Below, in pieces: positions 54,075-63,157 of a DNA stretch of 64,000 bases. Each line of letters starts with the position of its first letter. Position 1 is the first letter of the stretch. The position numbers and the translations under genes were made by a program. The stretch comes from Psychromonas sp. SP041 (GTDB lineage Bacteria > Pseudomonadota > Gammaproteobacteria > Enterobacterales > Psychromonadaceae), in the NCBI RefSeq assembly GCF_000470315.2, contig NZ_CBRF02000005.1:62001-126000 (forward strand). Direction: 5' to 3'. The notes under the pieces are model-generated. The model saw only the letters and a program-made list of their open reading frames with translations, made no database searches and had not been told where the DNA came from.

Positions 54075-54998
54075 TTATTGGGCGGTAACCTCTGCTAACT
54101 CAGGAACCATTTCATCTAATAAGTATTGTATCGAAAGGTAGCTGAAGAATGAGAATGCACCACCGACCACGTCACCAGTAAAGTATTCTTTTTTATTTTT
54201 GTAGAAGGGCATACGCGTTCTAAATACTGCAGTACTTGCGTTCTCAATGGTTTCTTTTGAAGCTAACCAAACCACCATATCATTGTTCAAAATATCCAAT
54301 CGCTCTTCGCTAAACGATGCATAAAAAGCATCACCGGCTATTTGGTCTATTTCACTTGGAATAATAAAACCAAGGTCGATTAAAAATTGCGAGCGAAGAT
54401 CTTTAGTCGCGTAAGCTCCAGGTTGTTTATTATAATAAAAAGCAACGGCTGCCGTTTTATTATGAAACTCCGGATGTTGTGCTTTTGTCTTCGCTAATTT
54501 CTCTTGTAAAGAGGTGACATGTTGCTTTGCTAATGCCGAAAAACCTAGTGCTTTACCAATAATTAAATGGCGAACATGCCAAGGAATTGTCCAATCTTCA
54601 TATTTTGCTGGTGGCGCAAGCGTGGGAGCAATCGCATTTAACTTTTGGTACTCTTTTTTATTTATTGCTGAAGAAACACCAATAATGAGATCAGGTTTTA
54701 AAGCCGCTATTGCTTCGTAATCTAATATTCTTGGTTCGAGTAATATAGGTTTAGCATCGCCTAATTGCGCTTGCGCCCAAGGCCAAACACCATAAGGCTG
54801 ACTACCATACCAATCACGGATGGCTAATGGTTTTACACCAAAAGATAAAATATCATCGTGGTCTACATGCCCTACGGAAACAATACGTAGCGGTTGGTTA
54901 TCAACTGTCAACGTACCGTATTTATGTTCTAACACGACCGGGAAAGCGATAGCAGTCACGCTAACCCAAAGACTTAATAAACCGATTATCCATTTCAT
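54075..54998 (-). CDS. Iron-siderophore ABC transporter substrate-binding protein
   Basis: A 307-residue periplasmic binding protein of the FepB/FhuD/FecB type (helical backbone). Signal peptide at about residues 1-18. Characteristic segments: VLEHKYGTLTV, RIVSVGHVDHDDILSFGVKPLAIRDWYG, and YEAIAALKPDLIIGVSS. It is the last gene of the ferric-siderophore operon, 76 bp after the permease gene. It delivers a ferric siderophore to the FecCD-type permeases; the siderophore class cannot be told. Confidence 0.9.
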   Translation of the reverse strand: MKWIIGLLSLWVSVTAIAFPVVLEHKYGTLTVDNQPLRIVSVGHVDHDDILSFGVKPLAIRDWYGSQPYGVWPWAQAQLGDAKPILLEPRILDYEAIAALKPDLIIGVSSAINKKEYQKLNAIAPTLAPPAKYEDWTIPWHVRHLIIGKALGFSALAKQHVTSLQEKLAKTKAQHPEFHNKTAAVAFYYNKQPGAYATKDLRSQFLIDLGFIIPSEIDQIAGDAFYASFSEERLDILNNDMVVWLASKETIENASTAVFRTRMPFYKNKKEYFTGDVVGGAFSFFSYLSIQYLLDEMVPELAEVTAQ

Positions 54999-55074
54999 AC
55001 TGATGCCTTATTTTGTGATTTATTGGCTGTTCTTTTTAATACTGCTTCATAACAATCTAGGTTGAATCGCCGCT

Positions 55075-56109
55075 TTATGATGGCTTTCTAATTAATAGAT
55101 AAGCAAACAATGGCGCACCAATTAATGATGTCACTAATCCTGCGGCTAATTGAGTTGGAGCAAATAGTGTTTTACCAATAATATCCGCTGCTAATACCAA
55201 AATGGCACCAACCAATGCCGTTAATAACAAGTGATTAGCTGCTCCACTACGAGTTATTCTACGTGCAAGATGTGGTGCTAATAATCCAATAAAGCCAAGC
55301 GGACCAACAACGGCTGTCGCAATCGCGGCGGCACCGACTGATATAGTGAGTTGTAAATACATCACTTTTTTTAAGTTGATCCCTAAACCAATCGCAACTT
55401 CATCCCCTAAGCTAATCCCTGACATGGTTCTTGCTTGATAAACCGCAAGGCAAATAAAGACAACAAAGGCTATGGATAGAGTATTTACATCATGCCAACC
55501 TGTTGCATGAGTACTACCAGCAAGCCATGATAATGCGGTCATCGCCGATTGTAGATTGCCGTAAGTCAGTAAAGTAGAAATAATTGCACTGATAAAAGCG
55601 GCGACACCAATCCCTAATAGAATGAACTTAAGAGGGTGGCCTTTACCACGCAATAATTGAATGATCGCAGCGATCAATACGGCGCCTACAAAGGCTGATA
55701 TTTCTCGATAGCCATCGATATAAGATGGAAATAAAATCGTTAATATCACGACCGCTAATGCCGCGCCTTGGCTAATACCCACTAAGCTTGGATCGGAGAG
55801 GGGATTACGCGTCATATTCTGTAATAGTGCACCGGATAAACCAAATAAAGCACCACTTAATGCGGCTACTAAACTTCTTGGTAAACGAAACTCCCAAATA
55901 ATAAGTGAAGCTTGCGGATCGTTAAGCCACTGATCTTGTTTTAATAAGCTAAAAAAGCTGTCATGTAATGATAATGAATAACTGCCAGTGCTGGTTGCAA
56001 GTGTCATCACGGCTAATAAAAGTAATGACAAAAAAACTGAATATAAAAGTGCAGATTTAACAAAGCGCATCGAGAATCGTTGTTCAAATAAGCGTATGGT
56101 TAACGGCAT
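55075..56109 (-). CDS. Siderophore ABC transporter permease, FecCD family (second)
   Basis: A 344-residue permease with about nine or ten membrane segments. Diagnostic FecCD segments are present: RLPRSLVAALSGALFGLSGALLQNMTRNPLSDPSLVGISQGA (the family motif region near residues 75-115) and VGPLGFIGLLAPHLARRI (about 265-282). The start overlaps the stop of the upstream permease by one base. It forms a heterodimer with that permease. Confidence 0.93.
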   Translation of the reverse strand: MPLTIRLFEQRFSMRFVKSALLYSVFLSLLLLAVMTLATSTGSYSLSLHDSFFSLLKQDQWLNDPQASLIIWEFRLPRSLVAALSGALFGLSGALLQNMTRNPLSDPSLVGISQGAALAVVILTILFPSYIDGYREISAFVGAVLIAAIIQLLRGKGHPLKFILLGIGVAAFISAIISTLLTYGNLQSAMTALSWLAGSTHATGWHDVNTLSIAFVVFICLAVYQARTMSGISLGDEVAIGLGINLKKVMYLQLTISVGAAAIATAVVGPLGFIGLLAPHLARRITRSGAANHLLLTALVGAILVLAADIIGKTLFAPTQLAAGLVTSLIGAPLFAYLLIRKPS

Positions 56110-57107
56110 TAACGTACCCTCATTTTAACTAACCATATAAAAATAGGTGCGCCAATCAGGATGGTTATAAGACCTGTTGCGACTTCTTGAGGTTGAATAA
56201 TCCATCGAGCCAATGTATCGATAAATAATAGATAAATAGCGCCAAGCAAAATACAATAAAGCACTATCCAACGATAATCTGCGCCTACCCAAAAACGTAC
56301 AACATGTGGAATTACTAAACCAATAAAACCTAATGGCCCTGCTAGTGCGACTGCAACTGAGGTTAGTATTACCACACAAGCTAATAGCTGCCATTTACGG
56401 CGACGAATATTAATGCCTAACCCTGTTGCAACTTCTTCTCCCATCGATAAAGCCGTGACGCTCGGAGCAAGCGCAATTGCACCACCTAATCCAATAATAA
56501 TCCAAGGAAGACACCAATATAAAACGTTAATATCACTGGCTAATAAAGATCCTACTAACCAAGTGCGCATCTCTTGAAAGGTTTGTTCGTCAAGTAAATG
56601 ATGTATTGCTAATAATGCCGCAGAAAAAGCAGTAAACGCCGAACCCGCTAGAATCAGGTTAAGAGGCGTGGTACCGCCTGGTGCTCTGGAAGCAATGCCC
56701 CAAACAATCACTGCGCTGATTAATGCGCCAATAGCGGCAACGAGGGGTAACCAAACTAATGATTCAGCATTAACAAACGTTGACCAATAAACCACCGCCA
56801 ATGCGCCACCTGTTAACATGCCTAATAAACCAGGATCAGCTAAAGGATTACGGGTAACCCCTTGCATTAACGCGCCGGAAACCGCTAAACATGCACCAAC
56901 ACATATCGCAATAATGGCACGAGGAAGGCGTAACTCTTGGATCACTAAGTGATTAAAATTGTCTTCATCAAAGGCATAAAAAGAGTGTGTTAAGTCAGTC
57001 AGTGAAATGGTTTTTGTACCAATCGATAAATGCCATATCAAGGCTAATACCAGTAATACAAGCATCACTATTACGCCAGTAGAGCTTAACCATTGTTGGC
57101 GGTTCAT
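56109..57107 (-). CDS. Siderophore ABC transporter permease, FecCD family (first)
   Basis: A 332-residue FecCD-family permease with the same layout as its downstream partner: LRLPRAIIAICVGACLAVSGALMQGVTRNPLADPGLLG and GPLGFIGLVIPHVVRFW. It shares the RNPLADPGLLG gate-type motif seen in FecC/FepD. Its ATG overlaps the end of the ATPase gene by 4 bp, and its stop overlaps the next permease, so the three are tightly coupled. Confidence 0.93.
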   Translation of the reverse strand: MNRQQWLSSTGVIVMLVLLVLALIWHLSIGTKTISLTDLTHSFYAFDEDNFNHLVIQELRLPRAIIAICVGACLAVSGALMQGVTRNPLADPGLLGMLTGGALAVVYWSTFVNAESLVWLPLVAAIGALISAVIVWGIASRAPGGTTPLNLILAGSAFTAFSAALLAIHHLLDEQTFQEMRTWLVGSLLASDINVLYWCLPWIIIGLGGAIALAPSVTALSMGEEVATGLGINIRRRKWQLLACVVILTSVAVALAGPLGFIGLVIPHVVRFWVGADYRWIVLYCILLGAIYLLFIDTLARWIIQPQEVATGLITILIGAPIFIWLVKMRVR

Positions 57108-57967
57108 ATCTCTACCTTATTCGTCTCATTTAATGCTTGGTTTGGCTTTTGTGTTTGTTTTTTCTTTTGAATAGGCACGCAAATCAGTGAATCAGATTCA
57201 GCATCTTTAATAACCTTTGAAGATAGGCCAAATACCGCTTTTAAATTGTCTGCATTAAATATTTTTTCAGGTGAGCCTTGAGCATAAATTTTGCCTTCTT
57301 TCATCATAATGAGATGGTCGGCATAAGCGGCCGCAAGGTTCAATTCATGTAAAACAATGACGAGGGTTCGATTGTGCTGATGTGCCATGTCACTTAACAG
57401 GTCAAGCAAGTCTACTTGTACTTTTAAATCGAGGTAGGTAGTCGGTTCATCTAACAAAATAATATCGGTTTGCTGAGCGAGTACCATCGCAATCCAGCAA
57501 CGTTGTCTTTGTCCACCTGATAAATCGGCAATAGCACGATCCGCTAAGGCTTCTACATTAGCTTGTTGCATTGCCAGTGTTACTGCATCTTCATCTTCGG
57601 TGCTCCATTGCTTTAAAAAGCTTTGGTGTGGATAACGACCTTGCGCCACTAATTCTTTGACTGATAAACCTTCTGGTGCTATCGGTCCTTGTGGTAATAA
57701 AGCCATTCTTTTTGCAACCTGTTTGGCAGGCAGTGAATGGATACTTTTATTATCCAGTAACACTTCGCCATCAAGCGGTGACAATACTCGAGCTAAACAT
57801 TTTAATAATGTTGATTTACCACAACCATTTGAGCCGATTAATATACTAATTTTTCCCTGCTCAATATTAAGATCGACTCCTTTAACAATCGGCGTTGAAT
57901 AACCTACCACAAGGTTATTCGTGCGTAAGCTAATAGCCGAGGTATTTATGTTTTGTTTTGTTGTCAT
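57104..57967 (-). CDS. Siderophore ABC transporter ATP-binding protein (FecE/FhuC-like)
   Basis: A 287-residue ABC ATPase. Walker A GSNGCGKSTLLKCL, signature LSGGQRQRCWIAMVL, Walker B IILLDEPTTYLDLKVQ and switch His in VIVLHELNLAA are all present. Matches the FecE/FepC class in length and sequence (MALLPQGPIAPEGLSVKELVAQGRYPHQ region). It lies 25 bp downstream of the FhuF-like gene. Confidence 0.95.
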   Translation of the reverse strand: MTTKQNINTSAISLRTNNLVVGYSTPIVKGVDLNIEQGKISILIGSNGCGKSTLLKCLARVLSPLDGEVLLDNKSIHSLPAKQVAKRMALLPQGPIAPEGLSVKELVAQGRYPHQSFLKQWSTEDEDAVTLAMQQANVEALADRAIADLSGGQRQRCWIAMVLAQQTDIILLDEPTTYLDLKVQVDLLDLLSDMAHQHNRTLVIVLHELNLAAAYADHLIMMKEGKIYAQGSPEKIFNADNLKAVFGLSSKVIKDAESDSLICVPIQKKKQTQKPNQALNETNKVEI

Positions 57968-57992
57968 GTTTAGCTGAGTCTTATAATGGCTG

Positions 57993-58751
57993 TTATTTAT
58001 GTGCTTTAGGGCAGGTTGAGCAAAGCTTGCTATTCACTTTATAAGCGAGACAGCAGCTTGTTCGTACGAAGTCGATTGTTTGCCCATCTTTTACTTTTAA
58101 AGATTTAAGTAATTTCTCAGGTAACCCCATCGCTTTAATCCATATTTGTGCATGTTTTAATACATCTTGATCGCTAAAATCAGGGACTAGGTTTTTCACT
58201 TTAAGTAAATTACCTAATATTAAATCAGCAATAAAACGGCCTGAATAACCCGGTCTACATCGTTGTAATGAATCTAATTGCGTTCGGTAATGTTCAAGTA
58301 AAGGAGCTAATTGAGAGGCCGCTAATGGGATTAACTGTTCGGCCTGCCCACTGACTATTTTATCGCTGTGGAATGTAAAGCCGACAATAGCTGCATGCTG
58401 ACGTTGTTGCTTAAAACGAGTAAAGTCGGGCAATTGTTTTAAGCCATAGATACTTATAAAAGCGATATAAATAGGTTGCCAACAGAGGAGGTGCCAAGTT
58501 CTTGCTTTAAAGTATGAATGGCCTGCATCAGGATTACTTTTTTCTAAATCATCAATTAACGCTTGGATAGTTAATTGGTCTTGTTGCTCACCGATAAGCC
58601 AATCAATATTCTGCTTTTCTGGTAACTGATTTTGTTGTGTTACCGCAACAGGATCTTCAAGTTTTCCATCTAAATAAGAAATAACATGTCTGCATAAATC
58701 AAACATTGGGGTAAGTGCATCATGTTGTAATGTTGAATGATACATAGTCAT
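57993..58751 (-). CDS. FhuF-like ferric siderophore reductase
   Basis: A 252-residue cytosolic protein with the FhuF pattern: a helical ferric-reductase-like body and a C-terminal [2Fe-2S] site CC-x10-C-x2-C (SCCLAYKVNSKLCSTCPKA region, residues about 231-248). It reduces the Fe(III) of imported siderophore to release Fe(II). It is the first gene of the iron operon, directly behind a Fur box. Its ATG at 58751 may be replaced by the next ATG (two codons downstream). Confidence 0.87.
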   Translation of the reverse strand: MTMYHSTLQHDALTPMFDLCRHVISYLDGKLEDPVAVTQQNQLPEKQNIDWLIGEQQDQLTIQALIDDLEKSNPDAGHSYFKARTWHLLCWQPIYIAFISIYGLKQLPDFTRFKQQRQHAAIVGFTFHSDKIVSGQAEQLIPLAASQLAPLLEHYRTQLDSLQRCRPGYSGRFIADLILGNLLKVKNLVPDFSDQDVLKHAQIWIKAMGLPEKLLKSLKVKDGQTIDFVRTSCCLAYKVNSKLCSTCPKAHK

Positions 58752-59243
58752 TAAAGCAGCCTACTTAGATTACATATTATTGGGTTTTATATCGAAGAGT
58801 CTTGCCCAAGAAATAAGTAATGATTGTTATTAGTGTTTATCATTGATAATCATTATCGATAATTAATGAGGGAAGATATTATATGACCTGTATTTCTATT
58901 GCAATAAAAACGGGGAGTAGCGCTGAATCAATAACGGTAAGCTGATCGAATAGGAGATCATTTTTATAAAAAGTATTAACCATAAAAACCGATGTTATTT
59001 ATGGGGTACCTTAAATATTAAATAGTTAAGAAGCGCGTTGTAAAAGATGACTTAAAGTGAATATTAATTAAATTAGAAAGGTCGTTATGATATTGCTTTT
59101 TTGCATAAGCTTCGCATGATAGTCTCGCTTAAAAGCATATTCCATGAATAGCTTATTTGGGCTTAATTCAAACTAAATACAATTGTTTATTAAGCATTAT
59201 TGGCTAAGTATACGGAAATCAAATAAATAATATCGGAGACGAC
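58752..59243. other. Intergenic region between the iron operon and the exporter gene
   Basis: About 490 bp between divergent genes. The Fur box at 58837 controls the left side. The rest, including the promoter of the exporter gene, shows no ORF or RNA gene that I can support. The exporter ATG follows CGGAGACG. Confidence 0.4.
58837..58863 (-). promoter_or_regulatory. Fur box
   Basis: TTATCATTGATAATCATTAT followed by CGATAAT gives overlapping GATAAT hexamers in the Fur arrangement, and the core GATAATCATTATC is a perfect match to the centre of the consensus. It lies about 85-110 bp upstream of the FhuF-like gene. Repression by iron-loaded Fur is expected for the siderophore operon. Confidence 0.87.
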
Positions 59244-60134
59244 ATGAATAGAGCTTACATCAGTGCATTACTCACCATTTTAATGTGGTCTTCTTTAGCG
59301 GTATTAACCGTGACGATTACACATATCCCATCATTGCTTTCAGTAGGGTTAGTGCTGATTTTCGCCTCAATTCCTGGTTTGAAATATTGGCGTCAATGGA
59401 AGTTACCGTGGAAAGTGTGGTTAAGTGCAGTTATTGGTATGTTTGGTTACCACTTTTTATTGTTTGATGCTTTTTCTCGCTCTCCGGCGATGAGCGTTAA
59501 TATGATTCAATACCTGTGGCCACTATTTATTGTGTTGGGGACGCCATTATTTAGCCAATCTCGTCTTAACTTCGGTCATGTTATTGGCGCTACTTTAGGA
59601 TTTGGCGGGGTATTGCTGACGCTTGCTCAAGAACCGATCGCCTTTAATGTTGCTGACCTACTTGGTTATGGCGAAGCCTTTATTGCGGCCTTATTATGGG
59701 CTTTTTATACATTATCTAATCGTCGTTATACTAAAATGCCAATGTCAGCAGTGGCTGGGTTTTGTTTATTCTCGGGCATTTTAGCGTTAACCAGTTATGC
59801 ATTAACAGCAGACATTCAAGCGGTGATCCCGTCAGGCAATGACTTATTAGTCATTGGTTTGTTAGGGCTTGGGCCAATGGGGCTAAGCTTCTATACTTGG
59901 GATTATGCTATTCGTCACGGTGATACACGGGTGATTGGCGCGCTTGCTTATTTAGCGCCTTTATTGTCGGTTATTTGGATGGCGATATTTATTCCAGAAG
60001 TTACCTTAAAGCCTGTTCACCTTGTTACCTTAATCTTAATTATTGGTGGCGCATCACTAGGTCAGTATGTTGAGAAGCGTAAACTAGCTGCTTTATTGGT
60101 GGTTAATAGCGGTGAGCCTGCTGTTAAAGGTTAA
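59244..60134 (+). CDS. EamA/DMT-family exporter (YddG-like)
   Basis: A 296-residue protein of the drug/metabolite transporter superfamily with ten membrane segments in two EamA repeats (about 5-130 and 140-285). Segments MNRAYISALLTILMWSSLA, NMIQYLWPLFIVLG and YLAPLLSVIWMAIF resemble YddG, which exports aromatic amino acids. The substrate is not known. It stands alone between the divergent iron operon and the convergent AraC gene. Confidence 0.88.
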   Translation: MNRAYISALLTILMWSSLAVLTVTITHIPSLLSVGLVLIFASIPGLKYWRQWKLPWKVWLSAVIGMFGYHFLLFDAFSRSPAMSVNMIQYLWPLFIVLGTPLFSQSRLNFGHVIGATLGFGGVLLTLAQEPIAFNVADLLGYGEAFIAALLWAFYTLSNRRYTKMPMSAVAGFCLFSGILALTSYALTADIQAVIPSGNDLLVIGLLGLGPMGLSFYTWDYAIRHGDTRVIGALAYLAPLLSVIWMAIFIPEVTLKPVHLVTLILIIGGASLGQYVEKRKLAALLVVNSGEPAVKG

Positions 60135-60353
60135 ATAATAGAAAAACAGTAAGATCATTTCATCGCGTTATCGTTTATGCTCGCATAAATTGGTTAGCGC
60201 AAATAAATGTCGGGTTTATTTAAGTTGTTATTTATTTTTTATTTAATCTAAAACGCTTAATTGTTTTATAGAAATTGCCTCTAAATAGTTAGGGGTAAAC
60301 GGAGTGGAAGCACAGCCTTAGTGCACAAAATATAACCAATGCACTTTTATTGA

Positions 60354-61187
60354 TCATAAATATTGTATGCTTTCTAAATAATTTTGATGCTTTACTCGGT
60401 TTAAATAATCCAATGGTGTGACATTAACAAGCTTTTTAAACTCTCTCAAAAAATGTGATTGATCGCTAAAACCTAAATCACAAGCTAAGTCAGAAAAAGT
60501 GACTTTTTCACGGTGATTAAGTCCATAAACAGCAGACTGACAACGAATAATACGACAAAAAGCTTTGGGAGACATGCCCATATCAGCTCCAAACTGTCGC
60601 TGTAAAGTACGCGCACTGTATCCCGTTTTATCTTCTAATTCATTAATACGAACCGACCCCTCACTATCATAAATATTACGTAAGACTTGCGCCGTTAACA
60701 TTGATGGTTTTCGTTCATTTTGCGTTTCAATAAATTGCCCAAAAACCGCTACTTGTTGAGAGAAATCGGTACTATTAACAATTTCATTAAATAATTGATT
60801 TGCTTGAGGAACAACATCTAACAGATCGTAATGACGTCCTATTAATTCAGCGGCAGATAAATCTAAAAAATCTGGCATCACGCCAGATACAAATCGCGCG
60901 CCAAAATATCGATGATCCTTATTTAATTCAATGGTTATTGCTTCCAACGGGGTTCCAAAAACAGCTGCATTGGGGTTGCTCCCATCACAATCAAAGAGTA
61001 TATCGACACAACCATCTGGAATCGCAAAAGTCTGCTCTACGGACGCTTTCGGCTGAAAACTATAGAAATGAGAAATCGATTTGTGATTAGACCCAGATAC
61101 CGAAAATTTCTCTGCTGCATTCATCACTAACCAAGGTTGTTTAGAGCGAATTCGAGCGAGATGACTAACAAGTGAATTGGTTGACAT
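60354..61187 (-). CDS. AraC-family transcriptional regulator
   Basis: A regulator of 277 residues from the preferred ATG at 61187 (MSTNSLVSHLARIRSKQPW), which follows a TGGAA ribosome site; the longer frame adds a spurious hydrophobic start. The N-terminal half (about 1-165) is a DUF6597-type ligand region (FAIPDGCVDILFDCDG). The C-terminal AraC domain (about 180-270) has both helix-turn-helix motifs: YSARTLQRQFGADMGMSPKAF and DLGFSDQSHFLREFKKLVNVTP. It is divergent from the amine-oxidation genes, so it probably controls them. Confidence 0.9.
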   Translation of the reverse strand: MSTNSLVSHLARIRSKQPWLVMNAAEKFSVSGSNHKSISHFYSFQPKASVEQTFAIPDGCVDILFDCDGSNPNAAVFGTPLEAITIELNKDHRYFGARFVSGVMPDFLDLSAAELIGRHYDLLDVVPQANQLFNEIVNSTDFSQQVAVFGQFIETQNERKPSMLTAQVLRNIYDSEGSVRINELEDKTGYSARTLQRQFGADMGMSPKAFCRIIRCQSAVYGLNHREKVTFSDLACDLGFSDQSHFLREFKKLVNVTPLDYLNRVKHQNYLESIQYL

Positions 61188-61467
61188 GTATAAATTCCAT
61201 TTATTAAAAATGCCTAAGATATCCCTCCTATCTGCAAACCTAATGCCAATTAAATTCACTCCTAGTAACAACAGAACGATTATTAACCCCGTAAAAAAAC
61301 CGTGTCGTAAAAGTTCAATACGCACAAATTTTAGAGGTCTAGGATAAAAATCACTTGCTGCTCATCAAGCGTTAATCCACTGATAAAGATATGTCATTGG
61401 ATGTAATGAGACAGACGTAAAAATAAATTTTGTAAGTAATCCTACTCCAAGAAATTAAGGTGATGTT

Positions 61468-62607
61468 ATGTCAGAAAATACTCAAATCGATTTTATATAT
61501 CTTTCAGAACCAGACATGATCAAAGCAGGTGTTAAGAATATGCCTGGCTGTGTTGATGCAATGGAAGAGATGTTCGGACTACTCCATAAAGGCGATTATC
61601 GTATGGCTGGCGCAAATAATGATTCTCATGGCGCCATGGTTACTTTCCCTGAAAATCCAGAAATAGCGACGATGCCTCGTCACACTCCAGACCGTCGTTT
61701 AATGGCAATGCCAGCTTACCTTGGCGGTGATTATCAAACATGTGGCGTGAAATGGTATGGCTCTAACATTGCTAACCGTGAAAAAGGACTGCCGCGTTCA
61801 ATCTTAATGTTCACACTTAACGATACTGATACTGGTGCTCCGTTAGCACACATGTCTGCAAACCTACTTTCTGCCTATCGCACTGGTGCTGTTCCTGGGG
61901 TGGGTGCGCGTCATTTAGCACGTAAAGATTCAAAGGTGGTTGGTCTCCTAGGACCTGGTGTTATGGGTAAAACATCAATTGCTGCTTTCATGGCTGTATG
62001 CCCACAAATCGACACGCTTAAAATTAAAGGCCGAGGTCAAAAAAGTTTAGATAGTTTTCTTAGCTGGGTGAAAGAGAGTTTCCCTCAAATCACTAATGTA
62101 CAAGTCGTCGATACCTTGGAAGATGTTGTACGAGATGCTGATATCGTTACTTACTGTAATTCAGGAGAAACCGGTGATATTTCTTCATATCCAGTCATAA
62201 AACGTGAATGGGTCAAACCTGGCGCTTTCATTTCAATGCCTGCTTACTGTCGATTAGATCAAGGCTTAGAAGAAAGTGATGTCAGAAAAGTCATGGACAA
62301 CATCGGACTTTATGAAGCTTGGCATGATGAAGTACCAAAACCTGCACACATGTACATTCCAATTATTGGCTGTCGTTTCATGGACATGATTGACGAAGGG
62401 TTAATGACCAAAGATCAACTTGAAGATCTTGGTTCGATTGTCACAGCGACAAGTCCTGGGCGACAAAACGATCAAGAAATTATTGTGTTATCGGTAGGTG
62501 GCTTACCTACTGAAGATGTCGCTTGGGCAACCAAAATTTACCACAACGCAATGAAACATAATATCGGTGTAAAACTCAATCTCTGGGAAACGCCAGAGCT
62601 GAGCTAG
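61468..62607 (+). CDS. Ornithine cyclodeaminase/mu-crystallin family protein
   Basis: A 379-residue protein of the OCD/mu-crystallin family. The nucleotide-binding loop is VVGLLGPGVMGKTS (about residues 160-173), and the substrate-side segment CGVKWYGSN precedes it. It is about 50 residues longer than ordinary OCD (about 330), with extra segments around PRHTPDRRLMAMPAYLGGDY. This longer form is annotated as tyramine oxidase subunit B in several genomes, as I recall; that name is not well supported. Reactions in this family include ornithine to proline, and reduction of cyclic imines. It is followed by a Rid gene (83 bp) and an FAD oxidase gene. Confidence 0.85.
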   Translation: MSENTQIDFIYLSEPDMIKAGVKNMPGCVDAMEEMFGLLHKGDYRMAGANNDSHGAMVTFPENPEIATMPRHTPDRRLMAMPAYLGGDYQTCGVKWYGSNIANREKGLPRSILMFTLNDTDTGAPLAHMSANLLSAYRTGAVPGVGARHLARKDSKVVGLLGPGVMGKTSIAAFMAVCPQIDTLKIKGRGQKSLDSFLSWVKESFPQITNVQVVDTLEDVVRDADIVTYCNSGETGDISSYPVIKREWVKPGAFISMPAYCRLDQGLEESDVRKVMDNIGLYEAWHDEVPKPAHMYIPIIGCRFMDMIDEGLMTKDQLEDLGSIVTATSPGRQNDQEIIVLSVGGLPTEDVAWATKIYHNAMKHNIGVKLNLWETPELS

Positions 62608-62690
62608 TCGTTATAACCATCATTATAAAAAAGCGTGAACACCAATAAAGGTCAATTCACGCATGCTTTACTTTAACGTGGAAAACTCAC

Positions 62691-63122
62691 ATGACACAAA
62701 CTCATATAGCAAAGATAGTAAAAGTAAAAACAGGTTCAAAATTTGAAGAGATAGGCAGTTATTCTCGTTTGGTTTCTGTTGATAATTGGATTTACGTTTC
62801 AAATACAGCAGGGCGAAACCCTGAAACCAAAGTGATACCTGAAGATGCTTTAGAGCAAACTGAGCAAGTCTTTAGCAATATTGAAGCCGCATTAGAAGCC
62901 GTTGGCTCAAGTTTAGCTGACGTCGTTTTTTCTCGTGTATTTATTCAAGATCCTGAAGACGTTCATGCTGTTATGCAATTAATCGGCGAAAAATTCAAAG
63001 GTATTAACCCTGCGACAACAGTCACTTGTCCGCCATTAGGCTCAACCGTTTATAAAATGGAATTAGAAGTAACCGCTTATCGTGGTGCGGCAACTGCAGA
63101 TATCCAAGAGATCACTATTTAA
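62691..63122 (+). CDS. Rid-family protein (RidA-like, lacking the catalytic Arg)
   Basis: A 143-residue Rid protein (YjgF/YER057c/UK114). Segments SRLVSVDNWIYVSNTAGRNP and SSLADVVFSRVFIQDPEDVHAVMQ are typical. At the imine-binding site RidA has PARSCVEV; here the residues are PATTVTCP, so the key Arg is replaced by Thr. The protein is therefore not a canonical 2-aminoacrylate deaminase but may belong to one of the other Rid subfamilies, which often sit beside oxidase genes. It may process the imine formed by the FAD oxidase downstream (35-bp gap). Chemistry is inferred. Confidence 0.85.
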   Translation: MTQTHIAKIVKVKTGSKFEEIGSYSRLVSVDNWIYVSNTAGRNPETKVIPEDALEQTEQVFSNIEAALEAVGSSLADVVFSRVFIQDPEDVHAVMQLIGEKFKGINPATTVTCPPLGSTVYKMELEVTAYRGAATADIQEITI

Positions 63123-63157
63123 AATAGAAATGCTTACAACGTGTAGGAAACAAGCTC

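Noticed and set aside
62633-62662. GCGTGAA / TTCACGC inverted repeat between the OCD-like and Rid genes
   Set aside because: A 7-bp stem with a 16-nt loop and no T run; not strong enough to call a terminator.
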